64,000 nucleotides of DNA from Polytrichum commune (Eukaryota > Streptophyta > Polytrichopsida > Polytrichales > Polytrichaceae). A program made the translations under genes and the position numbers. Position 1 is the stretch's first letter; every line of letters begins with the position of its first letter. The stretch is from the NCBI GenBank assembly GCA_950295325.1, contig OX485805.1:22433501-22497500 (forward strand), written 5' to 3'. This document shows, piece by piece, positions 47,601 to 56,570 of the stretch. The notes below the pieces were generated by a model, which was not told where the DNA came from, made no database searches, and saw nothing but the letters and a program-made list of their open reading frames with translations.

Positions 47601-49082
47601 TTTAAACACGGAGATCATTCTGTCGGTGGTAACACCAAGACCTTGACGGTTCAGGAGTGCGCTGTATCTAACCAATGTTTTTTAGACGTGCAACTCTCTT
47701 GTCACTTTGTGGTGTTATTAATCAAATACTTCAAAGATGTTTTTTCTCATCTGCCCGTTCCTTTCCATTTAACCGGTTCTGACTCTTGTGAGATTTTTTT
47801 TAGTAAGGTTGGGGGGATGCAGGGAATGGAAAGAGCCTATGATTTTCACGAGCTAGTCGGGTGCGCTAATACCGTGAACCAATTGGCAGCCATTGAGTAT
47901 GGGCATAACGGGTTACAGTTTGATAGAGCGCACAACAAACAATGCAATGTCTGGAGTGATCTTCACCCGCTTCAGCCCGGGGAAGAAGAAGCGGATCTTT
48001 CAGACTATACTGCCCTAGGATCAGATGAGGATTTTGTGACCGCATTGAAAGAGGGATTAAAGGCGGCACAAAGCATGTTGAATAGTCTCAACATGGCCCC
48101 ATCTACTTATGCACGAAATAAAACTTGGTTTCAACAGCCTTGGTTGATGGAGGTTACTGATCCAAACCATTGGTCTTATGTTGCACCCTTGAAGCCTACC
48201 CCGGGAGAAGATGGTGATGTTGAGGTCCTAAGGGAGAGTATGATGGCAGCAGAAGTTGCAGACCCTGAATCATGTGAAGAAACGTATCAGGGTGGGCTCG
48301 TCTTGGAAGACGAAATGTTTGAGGATGGCCTGGATCCGGTGGAGGTTGCCGAGAACGAATGTAGAGATGTCATTTCGGAAATGCTCGATTGTGTGGAGGA
48401 ATACCCTGAAGAGGTGGCAACAAAAGATTCTCGAGGTGGCACTATCTTGCCTATCGTAGAGTACATGGGAAGAACAATCTTCAAGTCTACACTGGTTTCT
48501 GAATTGAATGGAAACCCGTTCCTTTCCAAGGACCGTTTGACCCGAATTAAAAATTCTGTCTACTTCAACAATGCCGAAGAGTACATGTCAGCTGCTAATT
48601 CTAGTAGTACATGTCTACTGGGGTTGGGCAGTGATTGTGGAGTTCTATTCTTGCAATCAACAAATTTGAATGTGTCCTCAACGGTAAAGGCTGTGCAAAA
48701 GAGGAGAAGATGTGGTGGTCAACGGCTTGGAAACCCAAGTGTTGTGACCGGGGGTGCAGATGTGGGGTCTTGGTGGTTAGGCCGGGTCCAAAAAATACGA
48801 AGAAAGGTGGGGAGCAAGTGGGGCCTATGTCGTTATCCAATTGACTTATTGGATCGGACGACAACAGGTAAGAAGGTAAGTTCTGGCCCAACTGTAGAAA
48901 TTTTATTAAATTGGTTCAAAAGAGCACCGGGAAGGAACAAATTTAAGTATGATGCTACCGACACACAATGGATAGATGTTGACAGTGTCATTTCTACCAT
49001 TGTTTTGTCATTTAATAATAGAACTAATATTTATAGTTTAGAAGACAATGACAAAAATGTACTAGATGATTTTGTAGCATGA
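44610..49082 (+). CDS. P-element/THAP9-like DDE transposase, intronless
   Basis: An uninterrupted 1,490-codon frame. Visible parts: a mixed N-terminal domain (1-80), possibly ubiquitin-like; a zinc-finger-like cluster C197, C200, H227, H229, H233; a second C310, C320, H335, H339; an AT-hook GKRGRPS (361-367); a Cys cluster 463-487; a charged helical stretch 534-566. The core then reads LAED700ETK, SD819GDSRRR and SDSCE1061IFF. This order (D, then D in an 'SDG..RR' turn, a long insertion, then E before FF) resembles the RNase H-like core of P-element/THAP9 transposases, where 'DE', 'DG..xNR' and 'ENFF' words hold the triad. An acidic segment (1197-1262) and a Trp-containing basic domain (1387-1465, WWLGRV...WIDVDS) follow. 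No THAP domain is seen. A chromatin-associated domesticated protein is the alternative. Family assignment is my inference from motifs; a homology search is needed. Confidence 0.7.
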   Translation: MGSNYKVKLYSVANENSRPELVSPFVCQTSDTYHDLRQRLESLGCLDWAFEFWDFDDQCRIRQKFEVMNPVTERVYVIPKEDDNGGGAFKRRRLDVVEENASNDVDQQPSGEISDWNMDFRCEAEPMPEDATAVELEDVVEVPNYLMSTLLSDEVMEKYNGAVLKLKKELANMDFADHLWNLKTYDLNGVGVVKIHCGECNKEFGGAIGDHSKSIVANLFTNFKKSHLHSTLHIKQWCLRKKIQYNDHPKEGKKGKPVIYTAADHKKLVEESLSILKAVNDEVSELDPPFVVVGDVGVTELKSFWYKVRCKIDGELLLLCPPKKNLRVNLENHLHGFTHTKCLEAKCSVNKTSSPSATLSGKRGRPSTRSRATVGNQPDLHGWFKTGSSQSSGSINNDQAGKSDSILSLLCWGYWKRTTQYGGKYYKVDDMLGDPKPGSCWTAEPTTSGQFSYGNVDFNVTGCFRHVLCNRLSKTGEPFCDFTCSYCSSIINETDFRLRVLREGRAFVKRGLRDTRLGCRIDYLSPQELGGHSRLLARQLREERALHWQMKSKVAQLKMSQRGLKLSVVENFNRKDVLSFCNNILAAHRTNAFGGKPALWDFLRDIATNLNRVRQGHKFSQNSKSFAQAMKIYGGRRMCDLFALNFAGPSYSSIKRENKKGVHFIAGEHFSIFASIANIYREAKEAHGIIGLVPVILAEDETKVKTRIAWEAKTDRLVGFCGPKEGHCCVSSFKPVVGDGPAGYDSIVDAFRFNRKGSFARVIMVNPLHTLLPRLVLVVSCTCNCFDSGWVKRQWNCIDSLWEECCATTVGPIIGHASDGDSRRRQLMLQDYSSKVGTRYAIPWEGWGLTVEWLGENKVRGLHDQDFIHNAKKLINPLDSAVKNLQLGADVCFLDHLGQVYHKFTIDQHGLRKEDIQRTDRQNWASAQRICAAKARNCLQLLRTNRDAHQERTLGTEMYLQICADYVDIFLSLSLTLRERVVLAGKVSFFFRLWKLWFKHGDHSVGGNTKTLTVQECAVSNQCFLDVQLSCHFVVLLIKYFKDVFSHLPVPFHLTGSDSCEIFFSKVGGMQGMERAYDFHELVGCANTVNQLAAIEYGHNGLQFDRAHNKQCNVWSDLHPLQPGEEEADLSDYTALGSDEDFVTALKEGLKAAQSMLNSLNMAPSTYARNKTWFQQPWLMEVTDPNHWSYVAPLKPTPGEDGDVEVLRESMMAAEVADPESCEETYQGGLVLEDEMFEDGLDPVEVAENECRDVISEMLDCVEEYPEEVATKDSRGGTILPIVEYMGRTIFKSTLVSELNGNPFLSKDRLTRIKNSVYFNNAEEYMSAANSSSTCLLGLGSDCGVLFLQSTNLNVSSTVKAVQKRRRCGGQRLGNPSVVTGGADVGSWWLGRVQKIRRKVGSKWGLCRYPIDLLDRTTTGKKVSSGPTVEILLNWFKRAPGRNKFKYDATDTQWIDVDSVISTIVLSFNNRTNIYSLEDNDKNVLDDFVA

Positions 49083-50169
49083 GTGTAATGGTATGAGTTC
49101 ATTGGTTTATTTATGTTTTATGATTTTGGATGAAGTGGCCAAAAGCCTAGATCTGTAGAGTAGAAATGATGACTGCATCTTGGGCGTGTTGCTAAGCGGA
49201 TTGTCATGATTGCATGCGGTCATCTTTGCCCCACACATGTGACAGTGGGCTTGCTGAGTAGTGGTTGGAATGCGGAATTGAAGGTTTCACCAGGAGATGG
49301 CCAAGAGCTGATTCCAACCGTCTGGGTTACTCCAACACAACGCGCATAATACCAAGAGGTAACCTGCTGCTATATCCAATCTCTGATTTCTTTGGGGTGG
49401 TTGTGGATGTTTTAAGTTTTTCCTTCAGTTTGCCATGAAGTTAAGTAGGATCTATTATATGATCATCTTTACAGGTTCAGGGTGCATCCAGGACGGGGCA
49501 ATGAGGATCATGAACTCAAGGACTAAAAGAGAAATAGCACAAAACAAAACACACACACACTCTCCAAGGCAAAGGAGTCAATCATACCGGCCACTTCTGA
49601 CACCATCTGTTAGCATCTCCAACTGTAATAGTGTGAAAAGTGGTGGGCCAACATCTATTTCACTACCTAGGGTTTTCTGAGGGATGTGTTTGTGAACACA
49701 TATCATTTTATTTTTTGGCATGTGTTGTTTGCTTTGCCAACTTCACTAGGTTGAAGTACACTTGGCATTAGTTTTGTAATCTAAACACTAATCCTTTGTG
49801 ATTCATAAACTGTTGTATTTGTGTGTTATCTAATGTATGTTGCTTGATGTTTGATTGTTGTCTTAGATATGTCATTGTTGTGATTTAGTGATCATGTGAT
49901 ATTGTTGTTGTTGCCTGTGTGTACTACGAGGAATACGGGGAAAAAAATTTCCAGCTACTCATTATAAGTAATATAGGGTACTAAAAAACAACTTGACCCA
50001 AAATTTAAATTACAGAAAGCCCCCACTGTAATAACGCATATTATAAAATTATGTAATATTAGCCCCTCAAAAAAACATTGAAGACAAAGTAATAGCCCCC
50101 CATAAAATACCTCTTGTTCGCACCTATCCCCTTATTTTTTATGAAGACTGACCCCCCCGAGAAAGAAAC
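49083..50169. other. 3' flank of the transposase-like gene
   Basis: No TIR is recognised. A 3' splice-like 'ATCATCTTTACAG' at 49460-49472 precedes an open 69-codon stretch to 49680, so a spliced alternative C-terminus is possible. C-tracts lie near 50096 and 50152. Confidence 0.35.
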
Positions 50170-51705
50170 ATCAAACCGGTTTGCACAAGTCAAATCCAAA
50201 GGACAACATGTTAGGGCGAGAGTGCAGTAGAGGAATAAAGGCAATACAATGACGGCTAAATTTTAAATGTGGTCAAGGAAATGTCACAAGCACCTCTCCT
50301 TTAAGAGCTTGAGAGGGAAGATGGGGTTAAAGTCTTGGACTCTGAAGGGTTGAGTAAAGTTTGTTCTAACTTTTACAATAAACTCTACACGCAATCTAGG
50401 TATACCGAGGAGGTAAAAGAAAATAGGAGGCATGCATTGAATGGGTTGGGCAACATGGTTATGCAAGAACCGAACTCAATACTAGGAGAAGAGTTGATTG
50501 AAAAAAGAACTACATGCCGTAGCTATGTCAAAGGCAAAAAGAAGCCATCAGGGCCAGATGGTGTACTTATTAAGTTTTTAAACCAAATTTTGGGGCATTA
50601 TGGGCACAAACTTTTCCTAGTGATTCAAGAGGCCTTACATGTAGGTAAACTCCCCTTATAATGACCAAAGGGCTAATCACCTTGCTATTCAAACAAGTAG
50701 AAACTACCAAGCTTGCGAATTAGAGAGCAATTATTGTATTGAAAGTTACTTACAAAATTTACACAAAGGCCTTACAACTTTGGCCACAACTCGTTCTTAG
50801 GGAGGTTATTAGTTTGGATCAAACTACGATTTTTCCTTTTTGATGCATTTCTAGACAATGCTCTTCTTACCCACGAGACTTTGGCATGGGCAAAGCATAG
50901 TAGGCATGAGGTAATTTTCATGAAGTTAGACTTTACAAAGGCATACAACACAATTGCGTGGGAATTCATGTTTCAAGCCATGAACATCATTGGGGTTCAC
51001 CCTAGTTTGTTAGTATGACTTAACTACTTTTCCAAGATGTATGCGCGGTGGTTAAGTAGTCCTTACCTTTTTCTAATTGTGGGGGAGGTACTTAACCACA
51101 TTTACAACAAACAATAAAAAAAAATCAAGAGTTCTAGGGAATTACTATGCTAGGACTAGCTCAACAACATTCCATCACCCAATATGCAGGTGATGCTTTG
51201 TTCACAATTGAAGGAGAATAGAATGCAATAAGAAATGTAGTTAGATTATTACATAGGTTTAGCTTAGCCATTGGCCTTAACATTCATTGAATTAAGTGTA
51301 TAGCTTACTAGCAAAGCTCCATGCAAGCCAAACCAACATGGCTAGACAACTTCCAATAGCAGTGGGCACATGAAGGTGTATTGTCTAAAGTACAACGGAC
51401 AACATTTAGGTTATCCCTTGAGGTTTAGGATGTTGATAATTCTTTTATTAACAAAATAAGGGAGACAATTATGTTTTGGGGCTCAAGGCTTCTATCACTA
51501 GTAGTCAAAAGACTTATTGTGAACTAGGTCCTTGCATGCACCTTATAATACTTTTTAACGGTTTGGGCAAGGTCTTGGAAAGCCACTAGGAAAATCAAAG
51601 GGCTACTAAGGGGCTATGTATGGGGTGGACAACTTGGGCATGTGCAAGCTAGGATTGCATGGAATGATTGTTGTTCAAAACTCAAGAATGGAGGCCTTTA
51701 GAGGT
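50170..51705 (+). pseudogene. L1-like LINE reverse transcriptase, decayed
   Basis: Interrupted frames give LCNFYNKLYT-like sequence, KKKPSGPDG (50551), a QTT.FPFDAFLDNALLTHETL block, FMKLDFTKAY (50919-50946, catalytic Asp kept), YAGDALFTIEGE (51183), LLHRFSLAIGLNI and WARSWKATRKIKG...WNDCC...NGGL near the end. These are reverse transcriptase blocks in canonical order. The YADD box is YAGD (51183-51194), so a catalytic Asp is lost, and stops and frameshifts are frequent. It is the 3' half of the LINE begun at 42753. Confidence 0.85.
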
Positions 51706-52090
51706 TGTTTACATCATGAATCATGAAGTCATCCATTGCTACTCTAAAATATGTGATTGGCCATTGAATTTGTCCCGAGACCACTTTGGTTAACACCAAG
51801 AAAAAAAAGTGAGAGTGACCATGAAACTTGAGGTTCCAAAAGGCCTATTTTCATGCCTACATTACCCATTTTCATGGTCCAATGGGTTTATGGTGTGAGA
51901 GGGAAAAGAGATTCTCTCGCTACAAATGCCAGGGGACCATGGCTAAGAAATGCCATTTTCATTTTTTAATTTATTTTTTAATTTTGCCAAACATTATTAT
52001 AGTTACAAGGAAAGAAAGGGACAATGTCAAACATGCAGAAAAAAATCCCAAAATAGCCCTTTTTGGACACATAATGTTTTTTAAAAAATC
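51701..52090 (+). repeat. Dispersed repeat F, copy 2
   Basis: It abuts the end of LINE reverse transcriptase sequence and is collinear with 37281-37600. It is AT-rich and non-coding. Confidence 0.6.
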
Positions 52091-52537
52091 AACACATCCA
52101 CTTTTTAGCACATGGTCACTTCTCTTAGTCCATGTACAATTTACACCTAACACTATATTCGGTATTTGGAGACTTTTTGTTGATTATGAGACTATATAAG
52201 GATGCACCTTTCAAAATTGGACCAGTAATGACGACTAAAAATCCCATATGTATAATGGTATGCTACTATTATTATACATAAAGGCATGGAAGTGAACAAA
52301 AATGTGAGGCATACATGAAAATAGTTGCGTATGAAATGACAACTCGTTATGAATGGAAGGGAAGATGCGAAGAATGAATGGAAGTTGAATGAATTAATTG
52401 GGATTGAAATACAATTATAATGGAAATACCATCAATGTCTTGAGTAACTTGGAATAGCATAGGAAGTAAGCACTTAAATATGTTCTACACCTAAGCCCAT
52501 TTAGGGAGTCCGTCCCACTCGTACGCTTCTAGTCACA
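52091..52537. other. Gene-free spacer
   Basis: AT-rich spacer between the LINE-associated repeat and the GC-rich locus; nothing recognised. Confidence 0.5.
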
Positions 52538-52547
52538 CTAGTCCGAC

Positions 52548-53480
52548 CCACTATTTTTTTTTGGCGGCCTCCATGGCTCTAAAAATCTCAGGCCCACGAC
52601 TGTATCCTTGTGTGTTGCCTGGACAGGAATATGTGTTGTTCTTGCATGTTTCAGGACGCGCTCCCGAATTGTACGAGGTGGTATTATAAGTAGAATGCGA
52701 GGGTGTTTGCGAAAGGGAACGTCTTGCGCTTCTCCGGAGGGCCAGACAACGATCGGACTCGGAAGATGCGGCCTTGAGGGCGTGCCTATCCAAGGAGGAC
52801 GTGGAGGAGGGCCGGGCACCAAGCGAGCAGGTAGCCACCTGCGAAACAACGTCATAGGAAGATAAGAATAGGAATGGAGTGGGGAAAATAATGAGGGCGG
52901 TTTGGGATGGGCGCTCGTAAAGAGAACGGCACGCAAACGGAAGACAAGGGAAGCAAAAGCGCGAAAGGGGTTTACGGTTGAGGAGGGCACCTTGGCTTTG
53001 GGGACGTCCATGCGGGGAACGGTGGGAACGAGGGGGGCGTCGACGGGAGCATCCGGAGCCGATGGAAATATTGCACTGTTGGATGGCGGGGGGGAGTCGA
53101 GGCGTGGAGGGCCCACGATCACGGAGGACGTTGCGGGGGGAGGAACGGAGTCGGCGGGGGAGGTGTGGCAACGGGGGCCTTCCATGCGGAGACGCCGGCT
53201 TGGCCCGCGATGAGCGACGCCGTCGTCCTTAGAGGGCGAGAGGTGCCCCAAACGAACGAGCGTCCGTTTCTCCTTGGAGAGGGGGGAGGGCGACAAGTGC
53301 GGGGGGCGGGCTGTTGACGACACCATCGTCGATGCCGACGTCGCGGGAGTAATCCACTGCGGAGGCCGCGTCCACCGCCGAGAACTGGTAGAGGGATGGC
53401 ATTTGGAAGCCCGTGACGTCGCGGGAAGGGGAGGCAGGGGGCGAGAGGGGACGGGAAGGGACGTCGACCACAGGGGCGTC
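52548..53480 (-). pseudogene. GC-rich Pro/Ser/Arg-rich coding-like region
   Basis: A sharp rise in GC marks this block. Minus-strand frames are open but the most protein-like reading shifts: VDVPSRPLSPP...GIDDGVVNS (53471-53290), then KDDGVAHRGPSRRL...VNPFRAFASLV (53250-52950), then DRHALKAASSESDRCLALRRSARRS (52790-52700). A splice acceptor-like 'CTTGCCCATAG' precedes it near 53500. It lies downstream of the phosphatase-like exon on the same strand. No domain is recognised; it is either frame-disrupted or a multi-exon disordered protein. Confidence 0.3.
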
Positions 53481-53607
53481 GCATATGGGGGCAGACTATG
53501 GGCAAGAACAAGAACAACAACAATCACAACAACAAAAAACATCCAAAAACGAAGCAAGCATTAGTAAATGTGAACCACATGATACAAAGCAAAGACATGG
53601 AGGCATT

Positions 53608-54393
53608 TCAAATCAATTTATTGAGTTTGGCGAGCCTCATGATGCTCTTGAATACATTATCGCGGGGGCTTAGTGCCGCATTGCCGATGGGGTTGGACCT
53701 AACAAAAAATGGGATGCTACCGGCGTGGAGCACGAGCCTTCTAAGGTAGGGGGCTAGCCTATCGACCAAAAATGTGTCTTGCCTATCGCCGGTCCAAGTG
53801 TCCGGGAAGATGACGTTGCCCGGGGGGTTCAAGACGCTCTTGGTGGGGCTGTCGTCGATGAGGACGGTGTTCTCTGGAGTCAGCCACCACCCGTGCGGCG
53901 TCCCTTGCAGACGGGGGACGCCTCGCCAGAGTCTCGAGCGGAGGACCTTGAGGAACTGTTGTCCTCCGCCCCGACCGCCAAACTTGGGCACCGGTTGATC
54001 TTTCTCGTCGAGCAGCTCGTCGCAGTCCTCTTGGCCGAGGACGAGGCAAGGGCTCGGGAGATCGCGGAACAAGAAGTGGACGATGGGCTCGGTGTTCTCC
54101 ATGACCATGGAGCTCCACACAATGACGTGAGCGAACTCGACCACCTCGCGAAGGAAGTCACGCAAGCCGGGACGGGCGCGGACAGCCTTGCGGTTAATGA
54201 GGGTGTCGAGCTTGCCGTCGTAGTCCCTTTCGTTGGGGTGACGGAAGGGACGCGTGGGGACCCTTGGGATGTGTTGGGTGTGACACAACACCCCGTTGAG
54301 GTCAAAAACGATGAAAGGTTTGATCCGGGTGGGAGGTCCACTGGTCGAGGGGTTGCGACCAATCTCCGGGGGGTCATGTGATGAACAACTCGA
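53608..54393 (-). CDS. FCP1/NIF-type HAD phosphatase-like exon
   Basis: This exon encodes 261 residues to a stop at 53608. It has the FCP1-homology HAD layout: motif I IVFDLNGVLCHT, then RPGLRDFL, motif II-like VIVWSSM, motif III Lys in PVPKFGG, and motif IV IDDSP. The usual catalytic DxDxT reads DxNxV, so the general-acid Asp is Asn; plant FCP1-related proteins with 'DLNG/DVNG' are known, so this need not mean decay. The frame is open upstream of any Met to an in-frame TAG at 54394-54396, so it needs a 5' exon; an acceptor ...ACTAG fits phase 0 and would join it to the exon ending at 54994. A separate gene with a distant first exon is the alternative. Confidence 0.75.
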   Translation of the reverse strand, partial: SSCSSHDPPEIGRNPSTSGPPTRIKPFIVFDLNGVLCHTQHIPRVPTRPFRHPNERDYDGKLDTLINRKAVRARPGLRDFLREVVEFAHVIVWSSMVMENTEPIVHFLFRDLPSPCLVLGQEDCDELLDEKDQPVPKFGGRGGGQQFLKVLRSRLWRGVPRLQGTPHGWWLTPENTVLIDDSPTKSVLNPPGNVIFPDTWTGDRQDTFLVDRLAPYLRRLVLHAGSIPFFVRSNPIGNAALSPRDNVFKSIMRLAKLNKLI

Positions 54394-54507
54394 CTAGTTT
54401 AATTCTATGATCCAATAATGAAATTTTGCGTAGAAAATGAAGACGGTGCATTATGGGGAAAGACGAGGAAGTGAGGAGAGTGCAAGAAAAATGTGCTCAA
54501 GGGCACA

Positions 54508-54663
54508 CTTGCGAACGAGCGTTCGTGAATGAAGGCTGCGGGGGCGGTGCGCATCATTTACGAGCGCTCGTTCGTGAGCGCGGCTACACGTACATTTACG
54601 AGCGGTCGTTCGCAAATGAGGTGGACAGTGGGTCGCATCCTTTCACGAACGAGCGTTCGCGAA
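54508..54663. repeat. Four palindrome variants in intron 3
   Basis: Diverged copies of the 22-bp palindrome lie at 54508-54529, 54557-54578, 54595-54616 and 54642-54663. They carry A-to-G type changes such as GAGCG and TTCACG not seen in the 59-kb cluster. They lie between the phosphatase-like exon and the coiled-coil exon. Confidence 0.85.
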
Positions 54664-54944
54664 TGAGGTGGGTATGCAAGAATGAACATAATCTCATCAA
54701 CATATACAATATACGAGAAGGGGTCGAGGGCAGAGAATTTGAAGCAACGCGATGCAGATAACATAGGCTCATATATTAATCCGTTGAATATTTACATTTC
54801 TCACGTGATAGTCTATCACATTTTCCTAAGGCAAAATGATGCCGTGTCCTACAAAACTGTTCGGCCCTAAGGGGGACCGCTGAAGAGGGCTCTCGCAAGG
54901 CCACTGGATGTCCATGAAGAGAAAAACATCGCGATGTTAGAGAG

Positions 54945-54966
54945 GTTACGAACGCGCGTTCGTAAA
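54945..54966. repeat. 22-bp palindrome, intron 3
   Basis: GTTACGAACG, centre CG, CGTTCGTAAA; 28 bp into the intron from the donor at 54993. Confidence 0.95.
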
Positions 54967-54993
54967 AAAATGGTATTCTCAGAGGAGAGTTAC

Positions 54994-56424
54994 CTCGTCA
55001 TCGGGGGGAGGGGCAGCGGCGCTGGACCGAGCAGCAGGTCCCTCTTCAACGATTAACGAACGCGCGTTCGTAACCTCCACAGCTGCAGCTGCCTCTGTCT
55101 CCATGGCCTCTGCCTCATGCTCCGGTTGAGACGCATGTGTCGCCTGGATGCGCAGCGCGTCTTCTTCCTCGGCGCCCAGGTCGAGCGCGTCCATCCTGAC
55201 ATCCTCCATCCACGCCGCATGGGTTTCTTCCACGTCCATCCCATGCACTCCTGGTGCGTCATTGGGGTTCCCCTGCGTGTCCTCCACAATGACCATGTCA
55301 GTGTGTCGTGCAGAGTCATCGCCATGTCTGTCTACTACCCTGGGGACGACGGTGAAAGACGACGCATCGGTGTATGAGGGCAGTCCTACCCTTGAATGGG
55401 GAGGGGTGAGGACTGGAAGACCTGAAGATTCACGAACGCGCGTTCGTAAATCCTCGTCCTCATGGATGGCCACCGCCACAGCATCGTGGGAGGTGGTCGA
55501 GGGAACCTCTGGGGGCGGAGGAGTGCCAACAGGCGTAGGGTGGGGCGCCTGCTGGCGGGAAGGCCCTCCGGTGAACATGCCTGGTGGAGGGGATTGGGAG
55601 GGGTATCCTCCAGGGAAGGGGTAGGCCGGCTGGGGGGGCGCCGTAAAGCTCTGCATACGCTGGAGCATGGCGAAGATGGCGTCCGTCTTCTCGTTGGACT
55701 GCCTCAACTCCTCCTGAATTTCGAACATTTTCTTGGCATTCTCCTCTGCCGCCTTCGCCATGTCCTCCTTCTTCTGCTCGAGCTTGGCGTTAAGCTCGGC
55801 GACGGACAACGCCTCCTCTTTGACCCTCTTGTTTTTGTCAAAGTCTACCCCCAGCTCGACCATGATCTCCATGTCGCCCTCGTCCTCATCGGAGACCTCG
55901 ATGATTGCCCCCGGAGGCAGCTCCACGTAGGGGGTCTTCTTCATCCTCCGCCTCGTGTTGCGGTAGTGGTCCAACGTCGGTCGGGACCGTTGGTCCAGAA
56001 GGTCGAGGTTCTCCATCTTGGGAACAACGATCGGCCTGGGCGACACGGATGTCGAGCATCCCCCGGGAGTGTCGAATGCCTCCGCTCTAGACGTTCTCGC
56101 GGGGAGGACATCTTGGGTTGTCCCCGCCGACGACCCCGTGTATCCACCCGGAGTCCCCTGCACGTCAGATGGGTTTCCCGACGGCCCCAAAATTCGCAGA
56201 GGAGTGACGTCCAAGGATCGGAGGATCGCCTCGACGTTGTAGGAGGGCGCGGGCTCGTCGTCGTCCGTCTCCATGGCGGGCATGCCTTCGTCGACGGGCA
56301 TGTTGATGTCCGTCCTTGGGAGGGACATGTCCTCCAGGTCCATCGTGGACGCCTTCGCCCTGTGCACGTGGAAGTCCTCCTCGTCCACGGCGTCAACGAA
56401 GCTATTGACGACCAGCCCCAACAT
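54994..56424 (-). CDS. Acidic, coiled-coil exon of the ParB-like gene
   Basis: This exon encodes 477 residues between acceptor CTCAG|ATG and donor GAG|GTAACT, both phase 0. The start MLGLVVNSFVDAVDEEDF continues the methyltransferase-like tail of the preceding exon. Then come an acidic disordered part, a basic patch (RNTRRRMKKTPY), a predicted coiled coil (VAELNAKLEQKKEDMAKAAE...MLQRMQS) and Pro/Gly-rich sequence. Two 22-bp palindromes lie inside the coding sequence (55429-55450 and 55053-55074) and are translated as LRTRVRE and TNARSL. Without splicing the frame ends five codons after the donor (TGA at 54979-54981), so this could also be a terminal exon. Confidence 0.65.
55053..55074. repeat. 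22-bp palindrome inside coding exon (a)
   Basis: TTAACGAACG, centre CG, CGTTCGTAAC. On the coding minus strand it is read in the frame where the consensus would give TAA; here the codon is TTA (Leu). Confidence 0.95.
55429..55450. repeat. 22-bp palindrome inside coding exon (b)
   Basis: TTCACGAACG, centre CG, CGTTCGTAAA. On the coding strand it is read in another frame, as LRTRVRE, and causes no stop. Confidence 0.95.
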
Positions 56425-56450
56425 CTGAGATCCAAGCAAATACGTTAGAA

Positions 56451-56551
56451 TATACGAACGTGCGTTCGTAAACATCAACGACGAGAAACAATTCAAGTTC
56501 TAATGAAACCAAAACAAGTTGAGGTGAACTTTACGAACGAGCGTTCGTAAA
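56451..56551. repeat. Two palindromes in intron 2
   Basis: Copies at 56451-56472 and 56530-56551 (the second perfect, centre AG) lie within the 146-bp intron 56570-56425. Confidence 0.95.
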
Positions 56552-56570
56552 TATTAGTTGGAGAGCTTAC

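Larger units (their letters stand above)
43943..49977 (+). mobile_element. ~6-kb insertion carrying a transposase-like gene inside a LINE
   Basis: The LINE linker stops near 43940 and LINE sequence resumes near 50170. Between them lies the intact 1,490-codon gene. Nearly identical 16-bp words (ATTATAAGTAAYATAG) occur at 43943-43958 and 49961-49976 and could be a target duplication, though longer than the 8 bp typical of P elements. I find no convincing terminal inverted repeats. Boundaries are provisional. Confidence 0.45.

Noticed and set aside
52608-54381. Plus-strand open frames of 84-200 codons opposite the phosphatase-like exon
   Set aside because: They are antisense shadows of GC-rich coding DNA; the minus strand has the recognisable HAD motifs.
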